DNA from: an uncultured Alphaproteobacteria bacterium
GTDB taxonomy: Bacteria; Pseudomonadota; Alphaproteobacteria; Rhodobacterales; Rhodobacteraceae
Reading direction: 5' to 3'
DNA: 64,000 nt
Assembly: GCA_913051655.1 (NCBI GenBank)
Contig: CAJXHI010000003.1
Location: 53,051 to 117,050 of the forward strand
Below are positions 56,090-64,000 of this stretch, in pieces. Within the stretch, counting starts at the first letter, position 1. Each line of letters starts with the position of its first letter. A model generated the notes under the pieces. The model had not been told where the DNA came from and made no database searches. It saw only the letters and a list, made by a program, of their open reading frames with translations. Position numbers and translations under genes: made by a program.

Positions 56090-57103
56090 ATGGAAACGCA
56101 AGACACGCTTACATTTACATCAAATGGAATTTATTGTTCCGCGGGAGATTTTTATATTGATCCCTGGCGCCCTGTGCCCCGTGCATTGATCACCCATGGA
56201 CATGCCGATCATGCGCGCTTTGGTCACCGGTCCTATCTTTCAACTGATATCGCAGCGCCAGTCATCAAACATCGATTGGGCGATATTAATATCGAAACTA
56301 TATCCTATGGTGCCACCGTTCAGGTTGGGTCTGCAAAAGTCTCTTTTCATCCTGCGGGCCATGTTCCCGGCTCCGCTCAAATTCGTGTTGAGGTCGGTGG
56401 GGAAGTCTGGGTCGTCTCTGGCGATTATAAAACTGTGTATGATGGTCTATCTGACGCGTTTGAGCCGTTAAAATGTCACAGTTTTATTAGCGAGTGCACA
56501 TTTGGATTGCCCGCGTTTCAGTGGAAAGAGCAGAGCGTCGTCTTTGAAGCAATCAATGCATGGTGGCAGCAGAACGCAAATGACAGGCGGGTCAGTATCC
56601 TAGGCGCTTATGGATTAGGAAAAGCGCAAAGGTTACTTTGCGGATTGGATCGCTCTATTGGTCCGGTCCTTACACATAGCACTGTTGAGGGCACCAATCG
56701 TGTAATGCGTGCGCAAGGCATCGCACTGCCTCCAACACAGCAAGTGATGCATGATACAGATCGAAAAGCGCAGAGCGGTGCCATGATTATTGCACCGCCC
56801 TCCGCGCTGGAAAGCTCATGGGCGCGTGGGTTTGGAGATATTTCCACCGCTTTTTCCAGTGGTTGGATGGGCCTGCGCGGGGTACGCCGTCGTCGTGCGG
56901 CTGATCGTGGTTTTGTCATTTCTGATCACGCCGATTGGGAGGGTTTGAACGCAGCGATTTTGGAAACGGGTGCTGAAAATATCTATGTGACACATGGTTA
57001 TACAGATACATTTAGCAGATGGCTCATTGAAAAAGGGTATAACGCTAAAGTTGTTCCAACCCAATTTGGTGATGCAGAGGAAGAACAGGGCAACGACGTA
57101 TGA
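56090..57103 (+). CDS. Ligase-associated DNA 3' exonuclease (metallo-beta-lactamase fold)
   Basis: A 337-residue MBL-fold protein of the ligase-associated exonuclease family (Exo, TIGR04122). The metal motif is THGHADHARFG near residue 35, with further ligands in PAGHVPGSAQIRVE, SGDYKTVYDG and the C-terminal ISDHADWEGLNAA and VTHGYTDTF. In other bacteria it is encoded with an ATP-dependent DNA ligase, a large Lhr-like helicase and an MPE phosphoesterase. Here the ligase follows with ATGA overlap, but no helicase or phosphoesterase gene lies nearby. It starts at an ATG with a weak site and faces no gene upstream for about 110 bases. Confidence 0.9.
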   Translation: METQDTLTFTSNGIYCSAGDFYIDPWRPVPRALITHGHADHARFGHRSYLSTDIAAPVIKHRLGDINIETISYGATVQVGSAKVSFHPAGHVPGSAQIRVEVGGEVWVVSGDYKTVYDGLSDAFEPLKCHSFISECTFGLPAFQWKEQSVVFEAINAWWQQNANDRRVSILGAYGLGKAQRLLCGLDRSIGPVLTHSTVEGTNRVMRAQGIALPPTQQVMHDTDRKAQSGAMIIAPPSALESSWARGFGDISTAFSSGWMGLRGVRRRRAADRGFVISDHADWEGLNAAILETGAENIYVTHGYTDTFSRWLIEKGYNAKVVPTQFGDAEEEQGNDV

Positions 57104-58692
57104 AACGCTTTGCTGCTCTTATTTCAGATTTGGACCAAACTACTAAAACGCTTCGAAAAATTGCCGCTCTTGAGCGTTATTTCAGAGAAGCTCCTCCAGA
57201 GGATCGCATTTGGTGTCTGGCACTTTTTTCAGGTCGCCGCCCCAAAAGGATATTGAGCACAACACAGTTGCGGGAATGGGCGGCAGAGCTGTCTGGATTG
57301 CCACTTTGGTTGTTGGAAGATAGCTATGCGGTTGTCGGAGATCTTGCCGAAACAATTGCCCTTGTACTGCCACCTGCTAAAGGGAATATTGATAAATCTC
57401 TGAGTGAATGGATCAGCGCTTTGCGCGCGATTGCTGGAGCAGATGCTGAGGAAAAACGTAAATTCATTCTTGAGGTGTGGGATGCGCTGAGTGGTCAGGA
57501 CCGCTTTGTGCTGAATAAGCTGATTACAGGCGGCTTTCGAGTTGGCGTCAGTCAAAAGCTGATGGTGCGTGCACTTGCTGGTGTGACGCACAAACCTGAA
57601 GCAGAAATTGCCCATCGATTGATGGGGGCATGGAACCCCGAGGAAACATCTTGGGAGAAATTGATAGAGGCCGAAGATTTGGGTACAGATCTATCGCGTC
57701 CTTTTCCGTTTTTTCTTGCCCATGGTGTCGAAGGAGAGATAGCCGAGCTTGGATTACCTGAAAATTGGTGTGCTGAATGGAAGTGGGATGGTATTCGCGG
57801 GCAAGTAATCATACGGGGTGGAACTCATTATGTTTGGTCCCGCGGAGAAGAGCTTATTACAGACCGTTTTCCGGAATTTGCATCCCTTTGCGAGGCTCTC
57901 CCAAAAGGAACTGTGCTTGATGGGGAGATTTTGGCATGGCAAGACGAGGCGCCACTGCCGTTTAATTTGCTGCAAACGCGGATCGGACGAAAAACAGTGC
58001 CCAAAGCGATTTTATCAAAGGCTCCAGTGATCCTTTATGCCTATGATTTGCTGGAATGGCAGGGCAAGGATATCAGAGATAGATCCTTTAATGAAAGGCG
58101 CAGAATGTTAGAAAGTCTCTGCGCCAATCAGTCAAAGGCGCTTCCGCTGCGGCTGTCGGAGCGACTTTCTTTTGATACTTGGGCAGTCTTGGGCGATTTA
58201 CGTGACGTGGCACGCAGTCATCACGCCGAAGGCTTGATGATTAAAAATAAACAAAGTCCCTATGGAGTTGGGCGCAAAAAGGGTTCATGGTGGAAGTGGA
58301 AACTTGATCCCCTCACCATTGATGCAGTTATGATATATGCGCAGGCCGGCCATGGGCGGCGTGCAAATCTCTACACAGATTTCACCTTCGCGGTCTGGCA
58401 GGGAAATGACCTTGTTCCATTTGCCAAAGCCTATTCCGGTTTAAGTGATGCAGAATTTAAGGATATCACCGCATGGGTGCGGAAAAACACCTTACAGCGC
58501 TTTGGCCCTGTGCGTCAGGTGACCCCAGAACATGTTTTTGAAATTGCCTTTGAAGGTATCCATAAAAGCACGCGTCACAAATCAGGCGTTGCACTTCGCT
58601 TTCCCCGTATGGCACGATGGCGAAGAGATAAATCCCCTCAGGATGCAAATAGCCTTGAGGATTTAAAGGACCTTTTGAATACCTATGGATAA
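57100..58692 (+). CDS. ATP-dependent DNA ligase (Lig of the Exo-Lig-Hel-MPE set)
   Basis: A 530-residue ATP-dependent ligase. An N-terminal domain of about 200 residues (AALISDLDQTTKTLRKIAAL, then LEDSYAVVGDLAETIAL) precedes the nucleotidyltransferase domain with the adenylated Lys228 in EWKWDGIRGQ, motif III (LDGEIL) and motif V (KWKLDPL). The C-terminal OB domain follows (VRQVTPEHVFEIAFEGI). It seals nicks with 5'-phosphate/3'-OH ends. It overlaps the exonuclease gene by four bases and the following amidohydrolase gene by eight, so the three are co-translated. Length and layout match the Lig of Pseudomonas-type repair clusters. Confidence 0.93.
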   Translation: MKRFAALISDLDQTTKTLRKIAALERYFREAPPEDRIWCLALFSGRRPKRILSTTQLREWAAELSGLPLWLLEDSYAVVGDLAETIALVLPPAKGNIDKSLSEWISALRAIAGADAEEKRKFILEVWDALSGQDRFVLNKLITGGFRVGVSQKLMVRALAGVTHKPEAEIAHRLMGAWNPEETSWEKLIEAEDLGTDLSRPFPFFLAHGVEGEIAELGLPENWCAEWKWDGIRGQVIIRGGTHYVWSRGEELITDRFPEFASLCEALPKGTVLDGEILAWQDEAPLPFNLLQTRIGRKTVPKAILSKAPVILYAYDLLEWQGKDIRDRSFNERRRMLESLCANQSKALPLRLSERLSFDTWAVLGDLRDVARSHHAEGLMIKNKQSPYGVGRKKGSWWKWKLDPLTIDAVMIYAQAGHGRRANLYTDFTFAVWQGNDLVPFAKAYSGLSDAEFKDITAWVRKNTLQRFGPVRQVTPEHVFEIAFEGIHKSTRHKSGVALRFPRMARWRRDKSPQDANSLEDLKDLLNTYG

Positions 58693-59575
58693 ACCGATAG
58701 CGCCGCGCCCTTATGACCCTACCGCCCCAAAGAAAAAAGTACCGCGTGGTGCATGTGATTGTCATGCGCATATGTTGGCTGGCCCGAATGATTTTCCCCT
58801 TTGGGAGGGTCGCGTTGAAAGCCCTGATCCTGCGATCGATTTTGAAGGCTGGCTTGCGGAGTATCAAGAAAATTTGAAAGCCCTCGGCTGTATGCGCGGT
58901 GTGATTGTGCATTCAATCTTTTACGGAACTGATAACAGCATCACCGTGGAAGCAATCCGACGTTTAGGCCAAAATTTTCGAGGAATCGGATTGCTGGCAG
59001 ATGGTGCCACGAAAAAAGATGTCAGACAGTTTTCCGATTGGAATATGTCAGGTGTTCGGTTGAATTATGTGCACGGTGGGGTTCTGAGCTGGGCTGGTGC
59101 CAAAGAAATGGCGCCGATCCTTGATGAGCACGGTCTTCACATTCAGATGCTGATACATGCTCATCTGCATATGGAAGATTTGTTTGCGGACATCATGCGC
59201 CTTCCCGTGCCCGTTTGTTTTGACCACATCGGCTGGCCAGATTTAAGCCTTGGTGTTGGTCATAAAGGCGTTGGGCGGTTGTGCAGTCTTCTTGAAACGG
59301 GGCGCGTTTGGATAAAGCTGTCGGGATTGTATCGCCTGGCCAATACGCCTTATCAGGAAACTGATGAGATTGTTGCAGCCCTCGTAAAGGCTAATCCTGA
59401 CCGGTGTCTATGGGGATCAGACTGGCCTCATATCATGCTCAATGGGGCAGAGATGCCACGCTCTGGTGATATGATAGATGCTTTAGATCGCGTTGTGGGT
59501 GATGCCGAGACGCGTCAGCGGATATTGGTATCCAATCCGGTTGCGCTTTATGGATTTTCAGAAACGATAAAATAG
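58685..59575 (+). CDS. Amidohydrolase 2-family protein (2-pyrone-4,6-dicarboxylate lactonase-like)
   Basis: A 296-residue metal-dependent amidohydrolase of the PF04909 type. DCHAHMLAGPNDFPLW gives the N-terminal HxH, followed by HAHLHMEDL, FDHIGWPDLSLG and LWGSDWPHIML with the catalytic Asp. The order matches LigI-like lactonases for 2-pyrone-4,6-dicarboxylate or similar dicarboxylic lactones, but the exact substrate cannot be given. It begins inside the ligase stop region (eight bases overlap), yet its role has no obvious link to DNA repair. oligoendopeptidase F starts 67 bases later. Confidence 0.85.
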   Translation: MDKPIAPRPYDPTAPKKKVPRGACDCHAHMLAGPNDFPLWEGRVESPDPAIDFEGWLAEYQENLKALGCMRGVIVHSIFYGTDNSITVEAIRRLGQNFRGIGLLADGATKKDVRQFSDWNMSGVRLNYVHGGVLSWAGAKEMAPILDEHGLHIQMLIHAHLHMEDLFADIMRLPVPVCFDHIGWPDLSLGVGHKGVGRLCSLLETGRVWIKLSGLYRLANTPYQETDEIVAALVKANPDRCLWGSDWPHIMLNGAEMPRSGDMIDALDRVVGDAETRQRILVSNPVALYGFSETIK

Positions 59576-59641
59576 CTGAAGCTACCTTGTCAGCCCATCC
59601 CCCAAGATTATGTCATATCGAAAGAATAGAGGTAAAAATTT

Positions 59642-61462
59642 ATGTTCTTATCACCTTTTCCTGTAAAAGACGCCAATGCCGCCAATGGCAATAAAAACTT
59701 AGGTGATTTGCCCGAATGGGATCTAAGCGATCTATACACCGCTCCCGATGCTTCTGAACTCAGTGATGACCTGACTTGGCTTGAAACAGAATGTGCCACG
59801 TTTGCTATTGATTATGAAGGGAAACTTGCGGAGCTAAGTGCGGATAACATGCTGACCTGTGTGGTGCGAAACGAAAAGATATCGACGACCGCAGGGCGCA
59901 TTATGTCCTATGCGGCGTTGCGCTATTATCAGATGACCACTGATGGAGAGCGCACAAAGTTTCTATCTGATTGTCAGGAAAAAATTACTGCTTTCACCAC
60001 GCCTTTGGTATTTTTCTCTTTGGAATTGAACCGACTTGAAGACGATCATATCGAAGGTTTGCTTACGCAAAACGCTGATCTTGCGCGCTACCGGCGTGTG
60101 TTTGAGCGCATGCGTGCAATGAAGCCTCATCAGTTAAGCGATGAATTGGAAAAATTCGTCCATGATCTGGGGGCTGTGGGGGATGCTTGGGAAAAGCTTT
60201 TTGATGAAACTATTGCGGGTCTTAGTTTTGAAGTCGATGGAGAAGAAAAAAACATCGAAGGAACTTTGGATTTTCTCACTGGTCATGACCGTGACAAACG
60301 CGAAGCGGCAGCAAGAGAATTGGCACGTGTTTTTGCGCTTAACATCAAAATTTTTGCCCGCGCACACAACACGCTTGCCAAAGAAAAGGAAATTGTCGAC
60401 CGTTGGCGTAACATGCCCTCAGCACAGGCTGGGCGTCATCTTTCAAATGATGTTGAACCCGAAGTGGTTGAAGCCTTGCGCAACGCAGTAGTAAACGCCT
60501 ATCCAAAATTGAGCCACCGCTATTATGAGCTGAAACGGAAATGGCTCGGCTTAGAAAGATTGCAGGTATGGGACCGTAATGCACCATTGCCGATGGAAAG
60601 CGAACGCATCGTGAATTGGTCCGAAGCAAAAGATACTGTTATGGAGGCCTATGGTGAATTCGATCCGCGGATGGCAGATCTGGCAGAGCCATTTTTCTCA
60701 AAAGGCTGGATAGATGCAGGAGTAAAACCGGGGAAAGCGCCTGGTGCTTTTGCACATCCAACCGTGACTACTGTACATCCCTATGTGATGCTAAATTACC
60801 TTGGTAAGCCGCGCGATGTCATGACGCTTGCCCATGAATTAGGGCATGGTGTGCATCAGGTGCTTGCAGCAGGGCAGGGAGAGATGCTATCCAGCACTCC
60901 TTTGACTCTCGCGGAAACGGCAAGTGTGTTTGGTGAAATGCTGACATTTCAAAAGATGCTGGATAGTGCAAAATGTAAAAAAGAACGCAAAGTTTTGCTG
61001 GCCGGTAAAGTGGAAGATATGATCAACACGGTTGTGCGCCAGATCGCATTTTATGATTTCGAATGTAAGCTTCATGAGGCGCGCACTAAAGGTGAACTCA
61101 CTCCGGATGACATAAATGCCATTTGGATGAGCGTGCAGGGCGAAAGTCTAGGACCGGCATTTGAATTTATGGATGGCTATGAAACCTTTTGGGCGTATAT
61201 CCCGCATTTTGTGCATTCACCGTTTTATGTTTATGCATATGCATTTGGCGATGGATTGGTGAACGCGCTTTATGCGATTTACAAGAATAATTCTTCGGGC
61301 TTTGAAAGTAAATATTTTGATATGCTTAAGGCGGGAGGCTCTATGCATCACAAAGACCTTCTTTCGCCTTTTGGTTTAGATGCTAGTGATCCAAACTTTT
61401 GGGATCAGGGTCTTTCTATGATTTCAATCATGATAGATGAGCTTGAAGCCTTGGAGGATTAG
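59642..61462 (+). CDS. pepF: Oligoendopeptidase F (M3 zinc peptidase)
   Basis: A 606-residue M3-family metallopeptidase with the HELGH zinc motif (about residues 398-402, in LAHELGHGVHQVL) and the downstream Glu ligand in LTLAETASVFGEML. The N-terminal WDLSDLYTAPDASEL and ARYRRVFERMRAMKPHQLS, and the C-terminal YVYAYAFGDGLVNALY, are typical. It cleaves short peptides in the cytoplasm. The ATG at 59642 follows AGAGG with ten bases between. Length is normal. The gene seems not to belong to the preceding repair genes functionally. Confidence 0.94.
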   Translation: MFLSPFPVKDANAANGNKNLGDLPEWDLSDLYTAPDASELSDDLTWLETECATFAIDYEGKLAELSADNMLTCVVRNEKISTTAGRIMSYAALRYYQMTTDGERTKFLSDCQEKITAFTTPLVFFSLELNRLEDDHIEGLLTQNADLARYRRVFERMRAMKPHQLSDELEKFVHDLGAVGDAWEKLFDETIAGLSFEVDGEEKNIEGTLDFLTGHDRDKREAAARELARVFALNIKIFARAHNTLAKEKEIVDRWRNMPSAQAGRHLSNDVEPEVVEALRNAVVNAYPKLSHRYYELKRKWLGLERLQVWDRNAPLPMESERIVNWSEAKDTVMEAYGEFDPRMADLAEPFFSKGWIDAGVKPGKAPGAFAHPTVTTVHPYVMLNYLGKPRDVMTLAHELGHGVHQVLAAGQGEMLSSTPLTLAETASVFGEMLTFQKMLDSAKCKKERKVLLAGKVEDMINTVVRQIAFYDFECKLHEARTKGELTPDDINAIWMSVQGESLGPAFEFMDGYETFWAYIPHFVHSPFYVYAYAFGDGLVNALYAIYKNNSSGFESKYFDMLKAGGSMHHKDLLSPFGLDASDPNFWDQGLSMISIMIDELEALED

Positions 61463-61622
61463 TTCCCTTAGGCTTAGCTATTTCATTGAGATAAACGTTT
61501 AAATTAAATTAGAGTTCGCTGCGCCATTCAGTAAACAAATTAATTCAAATAAATGCTCAGCGGGGTCTTTGATATTGATGAAGGTAACTGGCATCCACCT
61601 TATGAGCTATAGCTCTTTGCTA

Positions 61623-62105
61623 TTAGCAATCGCGGTGACTTATACTGGCATCGGGGAGTGTTGTCTGGCAAAGCTTTACAGCTCTCAGCTGCTCTGTACT
61701 CAGACGTGCATGTAAAAGATAGGCTTTTGAAAAAATGGTGTTTGTTAAATTTGCGCCGGAAAAATCTGCCAGCTCAAGCTCTGATCCCGTGAAATCAGCG
61801 CCACTCAAATCGGCCCCGACAAAACGCGCTCCATTTAAATAAGACCTTGCAAAGATAACCTTTGTCAGGTCCGCCTGTGAAAAATTAGCGTGTACTAAAT
61901 AAGTTTCAGTAAGGTCCATAGGATGCGGGTCCATTTCATTGTCGGCGATGGACCCGATTTGTATATTTCTTAAATCACAAAAAGAGCAATAACCGGTTTC
62001 CAACAGGCGAGCCAAAGTATCTTTTGCTAGTATTTCTTTAGGGCACATTAATAAGATAAGGCCAAAGAATAATTGGATTATATTGCTTCTACGGATATGT
62101 GACAT
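61623..62105 (-). CDS. Secreted pentapeptide-repeat protein
   Basis: A 160-residue protein with a hydrophobic N-terminal stretch (IIQLFFGLILLMCPKEILA) that reads as a signal peptide, followed by two Cys in GYCSFCDLRN and then about ten A(D/N)Lxx-type pentapeptide repeats (ADLTKVIFARSYLNGARFVG, ADLSGADFTGSELELADFSG). The repeats should form a short right-handed beta helix. The function is unknown; such proteins are found in the periplasm and envelope. Its stop lies about 160 bases from pepF on the other strand. The next small gene is on the same strand. Confidence 0.82.
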   Translation of the reverse strand: MSHIRRSNIIQLFFGLILLMCPKEILAKDTLARLLETGYCSFCDLRNIQIGSIADNEMDPHPMDLTETYLVHANFSQADLTKVIFARSYLNGARFVGADLSGADFTGSELELADFSGANLTNTIFSKAYLLHARLSTEQLRAVKLCQTTLPDASISHRDC

Positions 62106-62177
62106 TTACCCTCTCCCAGATTAACTTTACGAAGATCGAAACGAAAATCGACCCTTTTTTGCTGCTCGTTGGTCTGT

Positions 62178-62396
62178 TTAAGAGGTCAAGAATATGCCAA
62201 CAACCACCGCCATCAACCCGAGTGCGGATACAAATAAAGAGCCAAGGTTCAGAGGCAAGGCTTGCTTAACGGAGTTCCGTAATTCCTCTTCGCTCTTCGC
62301 TCTTTTCTTGGCCTTGGCCACTCTGCGGATGCAAACCAACAGCCCCAGCAGTCCGATCACTGATATGACTATTCCACTCAAGATCAACGCGCTCAT
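62178..62396 (-). CDS. Small hypothetical protein with two membrane segments
   Basis: A 72-residue protein. Two hydrophobic stretches (LILSGIVISVIGLLGLLVCI near the start and LFVSALGLMAVVVGIFLTS at the end) are separated by a strongly charged loop (RRVAKAKKRAKSEEELR), so it is likely an inner-membrane hairpin. I choose the ATG at 62396, preceded by GGAAAGGATG; an in-frame start 87 bases upstream adds a Cys- and His-rich stretch without sense. It is divergent from gapR. I do not recognise the family. Confidence 0.75.
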   Translation of the reverse strand: MSALILSGIVISVIGLLGLLVCIRRVAKAKKRAKSEEELRNSVKQALPLNLGSLFVSALGLMAVVVGIFLTS

Positions 62397-62522
62397 TTGG
62401 TGACATCCTTTCCGAACATTATTTACGTGCGTATTGGATTTTTTGTGATGCTGCAAGCGGATCACACTTGCACAGTCGCACACATGCAGCTACGTCACTG
62501 GAAATCAATGCAGGAGGAGTTA

Positions 62523-62780
62523 ATGCAAGATTCTATCGACACGACTTATCGTGTCACCGCAGATGAATTGAAGCAGTTTATTGAACGCATTGAAAGGCTC
62601 AATGCCGAAAAGAAAGATATTGATGATCAACAAAAAGAAGTTTTGGCTGAAGCTAAAGGACGTGGATATGACATTAAAGTGATCCGGAAGTTAATCACAC
62701 TGCGCCGGCGCGACCAAGGGCAGGTAGCTGAAGAAGAGGCCGTGCTTGAACTATATAAAGAAGCTTTGGGCATGTCATAG
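62523..62780 (+). CDS. gapR: GapR-type nucleoid-associated protein (DUF2312)
   Basis: An 85-residue protein of the DUF2312/GapR family, which in Caulobacter binds overtwisted, AT-rich DNA ahead of polymerases and supports replication. TADELKQFIERIERLNAEKK, DIDDQQKEVLAEAKGRGYD and ITLRRRDQ, with a predicted coiled coil, are the family hallmarks. I use the ATG at 62523, with GGAGGAG just upstream. The in-frame open frame before it extends into the divergent membrane gene and is not coding. Length agrees with the Caulobacter protein. Confidence 0.92.
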   Translation: MQDSIDTTYRVTADELKQFIERIERLNAEKKDIDDQQKEVLAEAKGRGYDIKVIRKLITLRRRDQGQVAEEEAVLELYKEALGMS

Positions 62781-63946
62781 GGGCGTGTAGAAAATGCAGC
62801 GATGCAAACCGTCGAACCGACTGGTATGACCTGTATCTAAGTTAGAATTTGGAAACATCTAAGTGCAGAAACTTAGATAAGAAGCAAAGGTTTTTTGGAG
62901 ATTCGTGAAATCGCCTAGATACCTTTTTCCCAAGTAATGTCATTATTTGGAACAACGTATTTTTTAATTTGGCGAATTCATCGTTTCTTCCATGGTATTG
63001 GTAAGAGCCAACATTTAGGCAAAGGCAAACACCATTCTTTTGATTTGGCTTACATGCGTGTCTAGATGTATTACCAAGCATTGGTAGTACCTTCCGAATG
63101 CGTCGACTGGTAAAATTTTTTCTGATAAGATCAAAATCCTAACGAATTTTCTGGGGATAAGGTCAATTTATAAGGCTTCCGATGATTTGGCTCCAAACAA
63201 AGGACTTATCACCGCTGTACCACGGAAACACAGGCAAATCTTGAACGGTATTGCGCAACCTGAGAACAAGCTCATTCTATCTTGGGGACATGGGGTTGCT
63301 CTTGTTTTAAATGCTATCGGGTCCAGTGACATTTGGGTCGTGAAAAAGGTTTGGAACGAAGTTCGTGGTGTGTCTGACAGCAAAGGTTAAAAGAAGGTCA
63401 TCTTTCTGACTTACTAGAAGAAACTTTGCCAGACGGAGCACAAATTTGGGATAAAACCGATCATTTGAGATTATCTCTCTGGGAGGCCAAAAAAAGCGTA
63501 TTGGACAGAAACAAAGTCTCAATATCATCAGTTTGACTTTCCAGAAAAATATCACGAAGAGTATCGCCCGCGTTTTCACTGCAGCATTGATAACGCATTT
63601 TATTTGAAGTTTCGTGCAAGGTGATATGATAAATTCAGGAGCATTGAGCTGCCATACGTTGTAAGGAAAGAACATCACGATTATTGCGCAATCATTTCAA
63701 AAGCTGTTCTTTATCTGTACATTTTATAGCCGCGTTAAGCTCAATTTTCACTACATGATCTTTCTCAAGGTATCGCTATTATATTATACAAATAATCAAC
63801 GGTAACTGAAAACCGCGTTTATTGGCCCTGACGAAGGGAACTTAATTGTCGATAACTTCCGTTTTCCAGAGCATCATACATGGAGAGCACACTCCGTGTT
63901 TTTCCTCTTGTCATAGCTACAGAGTTCCATTATTCCGCTCTTCACA
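62781..63946. other. Gene-poor stretch with protein-like remnants before tRNA-Thr
   Basis: About 1.17 kb without an intact gene. On the plus strand, from about 63385, the frames GHLSDLLEETLPDGAQIWDK, TDHLRLSLWEAKKSVLDRN, then after a shift QFDFPEKYHEEYRPRFHCSI, and after a stop YDKFRSIELPYVVRKEHHDY, read like successive parts of one decayed protein up to about 63716. I do not recognise it. Upstream, 63187-63390 holds another open frame of unclear value. No integrase or direct repeat beside the tRNA gene can be checked, since the tRNA 3' end lies outside. Confidence 0.4.
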
Positions 63947-64000
63947 GCCCCTATAGCTCAGCTGGTAGAGCAACTGATTTGTAATCAGTAGGTCCGCGGT
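63947..64000 (+). tRNA. tRNA-Thr (anticodon TGT), cut by window end
   Basis: The sequence from 63947 begins GCCCCTATAGCTCAGCTGG, the acceptor strand and D-arm of a tRNA, followed by an anticodon stem CTGAT-TTGTAAT-ATCAG-like (anticodon TGT at 63980-63982). TGT reads ACA codons, so threonine. The variable loop begins before the window ends at base 64000; T-arm and 3' end are missing. Confidence 0.92.

Noticed and set aside
1..64000. CRISPR arrays, insertion sequences, prophage or integrases
   Set aside because: I found no regularly spaced direct repeats, no transposase or integrase motif, and no terminal inverted repeats around any gene.

Overview
The window looks like a chromosome segment from a marine, Rhodobacterales-like alphaproteobacterium. 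This is inferred from gene content and order: pccB - two small genes - pccA - DUF4174 gene - methylmalonyl-CoA mutase, gapR (DUF2312), an alphaproteobacterial L33, a BetA-type choline dehydrogenase, a CspA-type cold-shock gene, and Methylobacterium-like mtkA/mtkB/mclA. Base composition is moderate. I see no CRISPR array, insertion sequence or phage module. The window begins inside a CoA-transferase gene and ends inside a tRNA-Thr gene.

Layout. 0-8 kb: CoA transferase, nitroreductase, gatCA, a lipoprotein, a cell-wall amidase, RNase P RNA, rpmG, a BI-1 membrane protein and a quinone reductase. 8-12 kb: a purine-related block (IMPase-family phosphatase, 8-oxoguanine-deaminase-like enzyme, guanine deaminase). 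12-18 kb: decayed mgtE, 5-formyl-THF cyclo-ligase, a candidate structured RNA, a YmdB-type phosphodiesterase, yebC and two further broken genes. 18-23 kb: LysE and DMT exporters, choline dehydrogenase, a Bcr/CflA exporter. 23-32 kb: the propionyl-CoA to succinyl-CoA module followed by a FadL-like porin and a crotonase. 33-38 kb: broken metF beside intact metR, cold-shock protein, ArsC-like protein, thrS, an alpha/beta hydrolase. 38.7-43.8 kb: a five-gene operon of unknown substrate (HisD-like dehydrogenase, two NTF2/SnoaL-type double-domain proteins, an SDR, a double cupin). 44-46 kb: a broken solute-binding-protein gene and a short MetE-like methyltransferase. 46-55 kb: serine-cycle genes (glycerate kinase, malyl-CoA lyase, a LuxR-type regulator, serine-glyoxylate aminotransferase, malate-CoA ligase, SHMT). 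55-64 kb: an HpcH/HpaI aldolase, an exonuclease-ligase DNA repair pair, an amidohydrolase, oligoendopeptidase F, small envelope proteins, gapR, decayed sequence and tRNA-Thr.

How it fits together. SgaA, the glycerate kinase, MtkAB, malyl-CoA lyase and GlyA are core serine-cycle enzymes that assimilate C1 units and glyoxylate. PccAB and Mcm feed propionyl-CoA into the TCA cycle. 5-Formyl-THF cyclo-ligase and MetR touch the same folate/C1 pool. Hydroxypyruvate reductase, PEP carboxylase and the formaldehyde/formate-THF enzymes are not in the window.

The most striking general feature is gene decay. At least seven loci keep recognisable protein sequence but are broken by stops, frameshifts or deletions (UPF0173 hydrolase, XRE regulator, mgtE, an unknown membrane protein, a DNA-binding-like protein, metF, a solute-binding protein), while central carbon genes stay intact. 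The best candidate for an undescribed system is the 38.7-43.8 kb operon.
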